Source: an uncultured Bacteroidales bacterium (lineage in GTDB: Bacteria; Bacteroidota; Bacteroidia; Bacteroidales; F082). Taken from it: a stretch of 64,000 nt of DNA. The notes below the pieces were generated by a model. The model had not been told where the DNA came from. It saw only the letters and a program-made list of their open reading frames with translations, and searched no databases. Positions 49,320 to 58,304 of this stretch are shown one piece after another. Positions within the stretch are counted from its first letter, which is position 1. Every line of letters begins with the position of its first letter. The stretch lies in assembly GCA_946184615.1 (NCBI GenBank), contig CAMHFN010000006.1, positions 1 through 64,000 on the forward strand, read 5' to 3'. A program made the position numbers and the translations under genes.

Positions 49320-50311
49320 AGTGTTCTCTTCTGATTGTGAATCGATGTGACCAATTCGTCGCTGATGTTATTGCCTAGCTGCCGACAGACGTCTTGGCTC
49401 CATCGCTGAGCCACCGATATAAGTGGAAAGTGCAAAGTGGAACGGCGTAAGCCCTCACCGACCGAAGGGAGGTAAAGTGGAAAGTTAGGATGCATCGATG
49501 ACGAGGATGTGATTTTGGCGTAGATATAGCCGGCGTTGAAGTTGTCACCGGCACCGACGGTACTAACTGTTTCAATGGGCTGCACGGGATATGTCTCGCA
49601 GCCATCGGGAGTATAGACCCGAATGGGGCGTGCGCCATCCGTCAGTATCAACGTGGTGCAATAGCGACTCACTTGTGCGTAGATGGCATTCCCGTCATTC
49701 AGGCCATACAGATAGTTGAAATCCTCCATCGAGCCGCGCACCACATCCGCCAGGCTCATGTTCTCTTCGACATTAGGCTTCAGGATAGGGATATCGGCAA
49801 TATAGTTTTTGCGGAAGTTGACATCATAATAAAGCCAAGCCCCCGCTTCGTGTGCTTTACGCAGCAAACCGCCCACTATTTGACGTATGGCTGGATTGAT
49901 GGCGAAGTATGACCCGAAAAGCACCACGTCGTCGCTGTTAAACTCCGGCAGCTTTCCACTGAGTGCAACGGGCGATGGATCCTTATAGAACAAGTATTGC
50001 GCATCGTTATGCTCATTGAGAAACGCCAGCGAAATGGGTGATTTGGCCTGTTCACGACGAAAGACGTATTCCGAAGACACGCCATTCTCTTTCAGATAGT
50101 TGCATATCAGGTCGCCCACGTGGTCGTTCCCCACTTCCGTCACCATGGCACAGGGAATGCCAGCCCGTCCGAGCGACACGATGCTGTTGAATGTCGAGCC
50201 ACCAGGGACCGCTTTTAGTGGTTGGTCATCCTTGAACAGGATGTCGAGGACGGTTTCTCCAATGCCGAGGACGCGAGGGGTAGGCAATTTCCTGCAATTA
50301 AAGTTAATCAA
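49316..50311 (-). CDS. PfkB-family carbohydrate kinase
   Basis: VLGIGETVLDILFKD; VPGGSTFNSIVSLGRAG; VSTVGAGDNFNAGYIY. Confidence 0.92.
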   Translation of the reverse strand: MINFNCRKLPTPRVLGIGETVLDILFKDDQPLKAVPGGSTFNSIVSLGRAGIPCAMVTEVGNDHVGDLICNYLKENGVSSEYVFRREQAKSPISLAFLNEHNDAQYLFYKDPSPVALSGKLPEFNSDDVVLFGSYFAINPAIRQIVGGLLRKAHEAGAWLYYDVNFRKNYIADIPILKPNVEENMSLADVVRGSMEDFNYLYGLNDGNAIYAQVSRYCTTLILTDGARPIRVYTPDGCETYPVQPIETVSTVGAGDNFNAGYIYAKITSSSSMHPNFPLYLPSVGEGLRRSTLHFPLISVAQRWSQDVCRQLGNNISDELVTSIHNQKRTL

Positions 50312-50323
50312 ATAAAATTATTG

Positions 50324-51772
50324 TCATACTTTTGAAAATAAATCCACCATATTAGTATCTGTAAACGATCTCCAAATCTCAAGCGTGATCATCTGATAAT
50401 CAGGGAAAAGTTCTCCTATATAGTCTATCTCAAAAACCAATCTAAAATCATTTGGATCGTTGACTGCCTGACCTTCTTTACGTGTTCCTACCCTAGCTAC
50501 TTTTATATAATACAAATCACGAATTCCCTTCCCCTTAAAATATGGCATAAAATAATAAAGTTTATTAAGGGCAACGGTTGCTGGAAATCTTTTCCCTGTA
50601 TAGTATATTTTCGCCGATCTATCAAGATACTGATCAATATTATCAGATTTGACATAACTGATAAGGACATTTTTTGTTTTGTCGTATTTCAAGCTATCAC
50701 CTGCATGCGACTTATTATCTTCAATAAGAGATTCATTTACCACAATTTCCTTAGGATACTGTTCTAGAACAGAATATAGGTCAAGTTGATGTATTGTCGC
50801 TTGTTTTTGGATAGCTTTAAGCAAAGCATTGGTAATACGCCACATCATTACCGGAGGAACAGCATTCCCAATGGCTTTATACTGTCTGATTTGAGAGACT
50901 GTATCAAGCTTGAATGTGTCAGGAAACGATTGAATTCGCGCCGCTTCACGAGGAGAAAAACGACGATATCGCCCATCAACAATAAAAACAGGGTCTGTAC
51001 TATTAAGGCTAACCTTAGCAAGGTGAGCGCTGATTGTATTGCAGGGTTCATCCAGTTGCATGGCTCGTCCTTTATTCATTTTTTCTTTTACTGCCAGCAT
51101 TCCCGTCACTGCTTTTTCGCTAAAAAATAATTTTTCGTTTTTGTTTTCATCTTCAATAATAACATTCCCAAGCACTTTTCTATCACGGGCTTTTACTGCT
51201 ATTGGAAAAACGAAACGAGAATAATCCTCGGCATTACGAAACCCAATTATAAAAACACGTTCTCTTTTTTGAGGTACACCATGTTCCCATGAGTTCAAGA
51301 GTTTATAGGTAACAAAGTACCCGGCATCTTTAAACTCTTTTAGTATCATCGGAAAAGCCTTTCCTTTATTTGCTGAAAGCAATCCTTTAACATTTTCTGC
51401 AATAAAGAAACGTGGTCGTCTTTCTTTTAAGATTTTAACCATTTCAAAAAACAGCTTTCCCCTTTCGTCTTTATAGCCCAAACGTGGAGGATTTTGCGCA
51501 GAAATAGAAAACGATTGGCAGGGAAATCCGCCTATTAACATATCAAACTCTGGAATGCTTGCTATGTCTATTTCACGCACATCTTTAACTAAACATTTAT
51601 GGTCGAAATTGTCGTTGTATATTTGAGAACAATAGGGGTCATTATCTACCGCAAAAACGATTTCAAAAGGTGTTGTTTTATACTCTTTCCCAAGATAAGA
51701 AAAGCCTCCGAGAACACCTAAATCCATACCCCCACAACCACAAAACAGAGAAGCGACTTTTATTTTTTCCAT
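50324..51772 (-). CDS. DNA (cytosine-5-)-methyltransferase with about 170-aa C-terminal extension (Dcm-1)
   Basis: VASLFCGCGGMDLGVLGG; MLIGGFPCQSFSIS; FFIAENVKGLL; QKRERVFIIGFRN; YKAIGNAVPPVMM, followed by a non-MTase C-terminal region. Confidence 0.93.
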   Translation of the reverse strand: MEKIKVASLFCGCGGMDLGVLGGFSYLGKEYKTTPFEIVFAVDNDPYCSQIYNDNFDHKCLVKDVREIDIASIPEFDMLIGGFPCQSFSISAQNPPRLGYKDERGKLFFEMVKILKERRPRFFIAENVKGLLSANKGKAFPMILKEFKDAGYFVTYKLLNSWEHGVPQKRERVFIIGFRNAEDYSRFVFPIAVKARDRKVLGNVIIEDENKNEKLFFSEKAVTGMLAVKEKMNKGRAMQLDEPCNTISAHLAKVSLNSTDPVFIVDGRYRRFSPREAARIQSFPDTFKLDTVSQIRQYKAIGNAVPPVMMWRITNALLKAIQKQATIHQLDLYSVLEQYPKEIVVNESLIEDNKSHAGDSLKYDKTKNVLISYVKSDNIDQYLDRSAKIYYTGKRFPATVALNKLYYFMPYFKGKGIRDLYYIKVARVGTRKEGQAVNDPNDFRLVFEIDYIGELFPDYQMITLEIWRSFTDTNMVDLFSKV

Positions 51773-53238
51773 ACCAATAATTCCGTGGGTTTGAAATTTT
51801 TATCTGTAAAGGATATTTCCATGCCATCGCGCAGTTCAGCTTCAATTTGGTCGGTCTTGTAAAGTGAAACTGGGTTTCGTAGTATAAACAGTATCTTGTC
51901 TTTTTCGCTTAACATAAGCCGATAAACACAATAGTGCTCTTTGATAGTATCGGCGACGCGCCATTCATTCGCAGACATGTGAAAACCATACATTTGGATT
52001 TTTTTCTTGCTTATTGTCGTTTTTACTTCAATGTAGCGATGGTGTTCGGTGCCGTCAGCTTCAAAACTGTCAATATCGTATCCTGGATGATATGATGGAT
52101 TATCAACAATTTGGATAAGATGCATAAACTCTTCATAGCCATTAATCTTAAGGCGCATTTTTTCATGACTACAAACAATGGCTTCTCCAATATTGCCAAT
52201 ATCTTTTGTTGTAGTTGTTTCGGAAGATACAACATCTTTGATTCTACTATCGAAAACAACTTCTATTTCTTCATCGGGTTTAAGAATGGAACGTAGATCC
52301 GTTTTAAACAATTCGGGTTTCATTGACTGATTAATATAATCAAACCACAGTGGTTCAATTAACGAAAGTTCCGAAGTATCAATATCATGTTTACCATAAA
52401 AACGGTCATAACCCTTAAAGAATGATTTATCCTCATTAAAAACATTGATAGATTGTATTTGATTCTCTTTTAGAGAATAATAGCCATAATGAACACTAAG
52501 CAGATTGGCTATCTCCATGTAATCAAGAATGTCACCAGCATACCGAGTTACATCACCCTTTGTTCTTGGTTTGCCTGTTAAAGACTGCACCTTTTTGTCT
52601 CTAGGATTGTAGTACTTTATCTTTCGCCTTCGGTTATTTAATATGATTTGCGCCACTTTCTTGGGCGCAATCTTACCAGCGGTAACCCGAATGTCATTAA
52701 ATATGCAATAAGTAGCCTCTTCCGCTGATATAGACATTTCTTTAACATTATTGTTCTCTGAAAGAAGCTTGTTGCCTTCAAGAAGCACTTGTATAATAAG
52801 ACGAGCTGGCTTGAAGCGAATTTTATTCGCTATAATGTCTTTCGTGTCCTGTGGTTTCATATGTCCACCGGGAAACTGAAATGAAAGTAAAAAAAGGCGT
52901 AGGAATTGTGTTAAATCTTGTTTCTCATGAAGGAATTTTGCCATGTTGGAAGTCTCTGTAACATCCGATGTCTTATCCTCGTTATAGAATCCAAAAAGAG
53001 CCGGAATTTCAGTACGCCAATTATGAAGTGTCTTGTCAGCCATTCCAATATTCCCCGGAAACAAACGAATGGCATTAAAATACCTATCACTGTACTCTTG
53101 ACAGGAACAACGAGGAATTTTGCAACATTCATTTGCCATATAAAGCAATACGTTCTCAATATTGCTTTTAAATCGTGGCCTCACAAAATGTATTCTATAC
53201 CAATACTTGTCGGGAACTTCATAAAACCTTTTTTTCAT
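51760..53238 (-). CDS. Putative restriction endonuclease with C-terminal DUF3883/PD-(D/E)XK-like domain
   Basis: GNIGEAIVCSHEKMRLKINGYEEFMHLIQIVDNPSYHPGYDIDSFEADGTEHHRYIEVKTTISKK (GYDI...EVKTT); located between two C5-MTase genes, 4-bp overlap with 53235-54275. Confidence 0.65.
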   Translation of the reverse strand: MKKRFYEVPDKYWYRIHFVRPRFKSNIENVLLYMANECCKIPRCSCQEYSDRYFNAIRLFPGNIGMADKTLHNWRTEIPALFGFYNEDKTSDVTETSNMAKFLHEKQDLTQFLRLFLLSFQFPGGHMKPQDTKDIIANKIRFKPARLIIQVLLEGNKLLSENNNVKEMSISAEEATYCIFNDIRVTAGKIAPKKVAQIILNNRRRKIKYYNPRDKKVQSLTGKPRTKGDVTRYAGDILDYMEIANLLSVHYGYYSLKENQIQSINVFNEDKSFFKGYDRFYGKHDIDTSELSLIEPLWFDYINQSMKPELFKTDLRSILKPDEEIEVVFDSRIKDVVSSETTTTKDIGNIGEAIVCSHEKMRLKINGYEEFMHLIQIVDNPSYHPGYDIDSFEADGTEHHRYIEVKTTISKKKIQMYGFHMSANEWRVADTIKEHYCVYRLMLSEKDKILFILRNPVSLYKTDQIEAELRDGMEISFTDKNFKPTELLVWKK

Positions 53239-54275
53239 AGCTGTTTCAATAATTGTTCAGCAATCGCCTTTGCCATAAGTGGAGGTACGGCATTGCCAAC
53301 TTGTTTATACTGGCTTGTTTTTGAACCGAAAAAAACAATCGAATCTGAAAAAGATTGGATTCTAGCACTTTCACGAACTGTGGGTATGCGATTATACTTA
53401 TAATGGAAGTGGTGGCGGTGTCCTGTGTCTATTGTAAAACTCGGCGTTTGGCTATTTAGTCTTGTCCAAGCAATATGAACTTTTCGTGTGTTTTGCAGGT
53501 CAAGCGGCAGGTCTTTATAATTGCCACCATCAGGAACCATAGAAATAATTCTTTGAGTTTGTTCTGTATGGATAGTAATGTCATGATTATAAACTCCTTT
53601 ACTACCCTGACGAATTGTCTTTTGGTATTCTGACATTGCTGGGGATGGATATTCTGCGCCATTTGGTAAACTTGTTTCTGGCAAATCAGAAAGAGCTTGC
53701 TCTGATGTAACCTTACTCTCAATCGTTGGTTTGGGATATACAAATTCTTTACTGTTTAGTAATCCCACGAATACTGCACGACGGCGATTTTGAGGCACCC
53801 CGAAATCTGAAGCAAGTAAAACCTTACTGACAACCTTGTACCCTAATACCTCAAAATCTCTTATAATAGATTGTTTTATTATTCCATTCCCTATAGTTAA
53901 AATATTTGGAACGTTTTCGAGAACAAACGCTTTGGGCTTGAAATACTCAACCATTCGAACAAAGGACTTATAAAGCTTGTTGCGATCATCGTCAATAATT
54001 CGTTTACCAGCAACAGAAAACCCCTGACACGGTGGCCCTCCTATTATCACATCAACATTTTTATTATGTATCTTTTTTTTAACTTCCTTTGGTTCCAAGC
54101 TCATAAGATCAGCACATATTGTCTCGCTTCCATGATGATTTTGACGGAATGTTTCAAGGCAATCATTCCAATTATCTATTCCCACCAATACATCGTAGCC
54201 AGACTGTTCGAAACCCAGTGAGAGACCACCACAGCCACAAAAAAGATCTATAACGTTATATTTTTTCTTTGACAT
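53235..54275 (-). CDS. DNA (cytosine-5-)-methyltransferase (Dcm-2)
   Basis: NVIDLFCGCGGLSLGFEQSGYDVLVGIDN; VIIGGPPCQGFSVAGKR; FVLENVPNIL; QNRRRAVFVGL; QVGNAVPPLMA. Confidence 0.95.
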   Translation of the reverse strand: MSKKKYNVIDLFCGCGGLSLGFEQSGYDVLVGIDNWNDCLETFRQNHHGSETICADLMSLEPKEVKKKIHNKNVDVIIGGPPCQGFSVAGKRIIDDDRNKLYKSFVRMVEYFKPKAFVLENVPNILTIGNGIIKQSIIRDFEVLGYKVVSKVLLASDFGVPQNRRRAVFVGLLNSKEFVYPKPTIESKVTSEQALSDLPETSLPNGAEYPSPAMSEYQKTIRQGSKGVYNHDITIHTEQTQRIISMVPDGGNYKDLPLDLQNTRKVHIAWTRLNSQTPSFTIDTGHRHHFHYKYNRIPTVRESARIQSFSDSIVFFGSKTSQYKQVGNAVPPLMAKAIAEQLLKQL

Positions 54276-54278
54276 AAT

Positions 54279-55043
54279 TTATATTTTATTAAACACACAA
54301 TCCCGATGCCACTCAAGGAACATAGGGTTAGGCAAATGCTCTTCTGGCAAACGAATAGGCTGGTTCTTAATGCTTGCAAAATGTCTCGCATAGTAATCCT
54401 CAGTTTCGTAATGCCTTAATTTATCTGCCAAAATGATTCTATTATTCTTGTCAACACTTATGAAGCCTTGGTCGAAAGCCTTATCATACAATGCAGAAAG
54501 ACAAATGCCGTTTTCTGGATTCAACCTTTCCTTTTCATTCACCGACCACGGGATAATATGACTGGCCACCAACAGTTCAGGTATGTTAATACCTGTGATG
54601 GCGCAGTGGCTTTCATAATTGTTCAATATCATGGCACGGAAAGCATTTTGGTTTACCCGTTGTTTTACATACGCCATCCTGTCCATTCCTTTCAACAGGG
54701 AATCTTCTATTTTCAAAGATTGTTCAAAGGTCTGTTTCTGTAACCGATTCTTAATCTTCTCCGCTTCCAAAAACAAGTCTTCCTTGTTGTCGGCAAACTC
54801 ATCCCAATATGGCATGCACACACTTAATCCACCGGGCATCCCTGTGCGTCCACTATTGATAATATACGGGTCGCAGGCGGCATAATTCACCAAACGCAAG
54901 GCAACGGCATTCTCTGTCCTGTTCATCAACTTGGCTAATTCTCTAACCTCAGGAGTCGTATGGTTCAACCGACCAAATGGCAGCTGAAAATACAATGCCA
55001 ATGTCAGAATCATTTCGTCCCGTGTCCAAAGTCGTTTCGGCAT
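54279..55043 (-). CDS. HNH endonuclease
   Basis: FRAMILNNYESHCAITGINIPELLVASHIIPWSVNEKERLNPENGICLSALYDKAFDQGFISVD; N-terminal wHTH-like TRDEMILTLALYFQLPFGRLN. Confidence 0.88.
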   Translation of the reverse strand: MPKRLWTRDEMILTLALYFQLPFGRLNHTTPEVRELAKLMNRTENAVALRLVNYAACDPYIINSGRTGMPGGLSVCMPYWDEFADNKEDLFLEAEKIKNRLQKQTFEQSLKIEDSLLKGMDRMAYVKQRVNQNAFRAMILNNYESHCAITGINIPELLVASHIIPWSVNEKERLNPENGICLSALYDKAFDQGFISVDKNNRIILADKLRHYETEDYYARHFASIKNQPIRLPEEHLPNPMFLEWHRDCVFNKI

Positions 55044-55045
55044 AA

Positions 55046-55936
55046 TTATCGCAATAGCGCGTTGAAAACATTTGAATAATTTAAGATATTCTGGCGGATT
55101 TCTTTAAAGAATTTGTCATCAAAACATTTATCTCCATTTCTTGTCAAAAGAATTTCTTTTCCATCTCGCAACTCACTTTTACAGTGTGCCAATTCATTCC
55201 GTGGGATAATGATTGCTTTTTTATAATCCTCGAAGAAATTGCCATTTTTATATAAATCAGGTCTACTTTGTTCAATAATGATTTTTAACGCATGGGCTTT
55301 TTGATACGAGTCTAAATGTAAGATAATCTCCTGAATATTCTTGCCTCGCCAAACAAGTTGGCATTTATTATTGCAACTTAATGATTTTTGAAGAGTCGTT
55401 TCCCGATTTGCTGTAATGTGCTCATGGAACATCTCTAATCTTTTTTCAGTGTTGAAGTATGACTGAATTATGTTATCCATCATCGAGTCAAGTTCACTCA
55501 CCTCTGCCATCACTAATCCACGTAGGTTGTTTAAATCCTGTACCTTTTTTATTGTGGAATCAATAACGGCTTTTACTCTTTTCACAAATTCGGTGTCTGG
55601 AGTACGTCCACTATAAAAAACTCCTTCAAGTTCTTTTTCCCTACCTTTTGTTCTTAGTTCTTCAATTCCCATGGCAGAGTAGAAAACCACATCCGTAAAT
55701 ACACCCAAATCTCTGATCTTTGAGATCAATACTGCACCATTGGGTTGGTCAGAGAGATTTAGGTCCATCAGAATTAAATCGTAATCGTTATAATTAATGT
55801 CTCTCTCTTCTTTGGCTATTAACGTTTTCTCATATATAAAACCAAAATCTTCAAGATAATCTTGAAGTTGGTCTTCGATGCTCTCCACCCAATCTGCTTC
55901 ATTTTCAATCCACAATATCTTGTATTTTAGTTTCAT
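55046..55936 (-). CDS. Receiver-domain protein with C-terminal HEPN-like region (RNELAH)
   Basis: YKILWIENEADWVESIEDQL...YDLILMDLNLSDQPNGAVLISKIRDLG...DVVFYSA (receiver fold); C-terminal AIIIPRNELAHCKSE matching R-x4-H. Confidence 0.65.
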   Translation of the reverse strand: MKLKYKILWIENEADWVESIEDQLQDYLEDFGFIYEKTLIAKEERDINYNDYDLILMDLNLSDQPNGAVLISKIRDLGVFTDVVFYSAMGIEELRTKGREKELEGVFYSGRTPDTEFVKRVKAVIDSTIKKVQDLNNLRGLVMAEVSELDSMMDNIIQSYFNTEKRLEMFHEHITANRETTLQKSLSCNNKCQLVWRGKNIQEIILHLDSYQKAHALKIIIEQSRPDLYKNGNFFEDYKKAIIIPRNELAHCKSELRDGKEILLTRNGDKCFDDKFFKEIRQNILNYSNVFNALLR

Positions 55937-55940
55937 GATA

Positions 55941-58304
55941 TCAGAATTTTACTATTAGTTTGAAACCGGGTACTTCTTGTTTTTTTTCAATAGAAATTGT
56001 TCCTTTCAGAACGGTTTTGACAAAAGATGCAACATTATATAGTCCTAATCCAGAACCATTGGTAGTTGTGTACCCTTTTTCTAAAATGCTCTCAGCGTCT
56101 GCAATTTTAGGTGATAGGCCATCTCCATCATCGGAAATGGTCATGCAAATACGATCACAGTCCTTTTCAAAAACAACGTCAAAATGCTTTGCATTTGCCT
56201 TAACGGTATTTGACACCAAATTGTCTATAAAAATGCAGGCTTCCAAGGGGGCAAATTCTAAAATCTTATAGCAAGACTTATTGGAACAATGCAATTTTAA
56301 GTCCCCATAAAACTCTGGTAATACATTGTTGATGTATTCGTCTATGTAATTGACAATATCTGCTTTTATTATATCTGCATTGATACTATAGTTCGCTTTG
56401 GTGGCAAACTGAGCTATAGATGTTATTTTATCATTTGCACGAGAAATCCTCTCAACCAACTTGACCGTTTCTTCTGTGGAAAGAGACCCCCCGTTTGCTT
56501 TCCTTAAGATTTGTCCAATAGTATTATGGATAGTAGCTGCGTGAATTCGGATGTCGTGATGGTATTTTAATATGCGGTCTGTATCGAGATTGCCAACAGA
56601 AAGAAGAAATAGATTTTGTTTTGATTTCTGCTCTAACTCCATTTCGGCTTTTTCTCTTTTTTCCTTCTCTTCTTGAGCTTTCTTTTTTGCCTCTTCCGCT
56701 TTTTTCTCTTCCTCCTTCGCTTTTCGTTCAGCCTCTTCTTTCTGGCGGCGCATTTCGTCCATTTGCTTCTCAAACTCAGCGACCCTATCCAATAGATACG
56801 AGTCGTTGGTTTTTTCTACTAGTTTGCGCATGTCGTCTACCATTTGAGCTTGAAGCACTTCCGTTTCCGTTGGGTCGGCGACGATATTTGCTAAGTCTTC
56901 ATTATATTGCAGAACCGTTATCGACTTATCGTTGACCAATGACTTTATAAGTTGCAAGAAATCAACTTTACTACCAATATTTGTATACAAATGCTTGGCA
57001 GAATCTGAATCTTTATCCCCCGCCAACTGTTTTCGTGCTGTCAACGCTAAACTTTGATTAACAAAATAGTCTTTTCTCAAGAATCCTTCACCCCATAAAA
57101 CACCAACGACATAACGTTCTAATCGTCTATGGATTAGCGTAAAGTAATTTATTAATTGTCGAGATGCTTCTGTTTCGATTAAACCACCATCACGACTGGA
57201 TACCTCCTTAATAAGGTTAACATCGTCAGTCTCAACATCAACTCGACCAAACAAATCACGTGTGCCAAGAAAGCGATTGTATCCTTGCTGTTGGCGTTGA
57301 TTTAAGCCCCAGCTATCATCATTCCATTCACCATATGGCAAAATACGAAAACCATTTCTGAAAAGAAAAATGTTGCCATAACTAACCGGTTGAACCCCCA
57401 TCATTCTAGTAAATGAAGTCTTGGCGGCGTGATTCAAAAAGAAAAGACTCACTGATGCGGAATCTATTTGTGAAAAATCCTGATTTGATTCCTCAATTTC
57501 ATACATCTTAATACCACGATCAGACAGTGTTGTGTGTATTGTGTCGTTTTCAATGCGGCTTTCTATCTGTGTGGTTTTTAGTTTCAGTACATCAGCAATA
57601 GAGTTCTCAATAACTCCATTCACTTTCTTGTGAGCAGATTCGGTGTTTTTATCATTTTCCTTCATTCTGGGAGCGATTATCTCTATCTGAAAATCATCAT
57701 CAGTCCCAGAAAAAGGATTGATCATTTTTTCCAATGATTTCTTCAAACGAAGAATGTCATCCCGAGACCAATTATCACGAAGGTTTCTGAATTCTAAAAT
57801 CGTACCTGTTGAATAATTTTGAGGAAAAGTCGGGATGGAGTCTAGACTCTCATGAGGGATATCAATAGTATTAAACTCTGTCTTCTTGTTGCTTTCGAAA
57901 GACGACCAATCCACATAAAGTACTTCTGTTTTATTACTCTCTTCGCTTCTTGTTGTAAGGATGAGGTTGTTTGCTAAACGATCACACGACAATCGACCAA
58001 TACCTTTTGCCCCAGCATAGTGACGAGTAAATTTATCACGATAGGATAAATCTTCCGTTCCATCGCTTTTGGCCGAATATGCCACAAACAGCCATTTGTC
58101 TATCAAATCTTGTTTTGACATGCCTTTGCCGTTGTCGGCAATGCACAAATAGTCGTTATCAAAAGTAATCTCCACTTTTGAGGCATGAGCGTCATACGAG
58201 TTTTTCACCAACTCCAAAATGGCAATATCAGGACTTGTAATCAAATCCCTTCCCAAGATGTTTTTCAGTTCGGCACTAACTCTGAAATTCAAACTGTCTT
58301 TCAT
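55941..58304 (-). CDS. Dual-GHKL ATPase: N-terminal Hsp90/MORC/MutL-like ATPase, coiled coil, C-terminal histidine-kinase-like HATPase_c
   Basis: N-terminal AILELVKNSYDAHASKVEI / IADNGKGMSKQDL / HYAGAKGIGRLSCDRLANN; coiled coil EEAERKAKEEEKKAEEAKKKAQEEKEKREKAEMELEQ; HHDIRIHAATIHN; C-terminal FIDNLVSNTVKANAKHF / ISDDGDGL / GSGLGLYNVASFV. Start placed at internal ATG 58304, which overlaps the upstream TGA (ATGA). Confidence 0.8.
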   Translation of the reverse strand: MKDSLNFRVSAELKNILGRDLITSPDIAILELVKNSYDAHASKVEITFDNDYLCIADNGKGMSKQDLIDKWLFVAYSAKSDGTEDLSYRDKFTRHYAGAKGIGRLSCDRLANNLILTTRSEESNKTEVLYVDWSSFESNKKTEFNTIDIPHESLDSIPTFPQNYSTGTILEFRNLRDNWSRDDILRLKKSLEKMINPFSGTDDDFQIEIIAPRMKENDKNTESAHKKVNGVIENSIADVLKLKTTQIESRIENDTIHTTLSDRGIKMYEIEESNQDFSQIDSASVSLFFLNHAAKTSFTRMMGVQPVSYGNIFLFRNGFRILPYGEWNDDSWGLNQRQQQGYNRFLGTRDLFGRVDVETDDVNLIKEVSSRDGGLIETEASRQLINYFTLIHRRLERYVVGVLWGEGFLRKDYFVNQSLALTARKQLAGDKDSDSAKHLYTNIGSKVDFLQLIKSLVNDKSITVLQYNEDLANIVADPTETEVLQAQMVDDMRKLVEKTNDSYLLDRVAEFEKQMDEMRRQKEEAERKAKEEEKKAEEAKKKAQEEKEKREKAEMELEQKSKQNLFLLSVGNLDTDRILKYHHDIRIHAATIHNTIGQILRKANGGSLSTEETVKLVERISRANDKITSIAQFATKANYSINADIIKADIVNYIDEYINNVLPEFYGDLKLHCSNKSCYKILEFAPLEACIFIDNLVSNTVKANAKHFDVVFEKDCDRICMTISDDGDGLSPKIADAESILEKGYTTTNGSGLGLYNVASFVKTVLKGTISIEKKQEVPGFKLIVKF

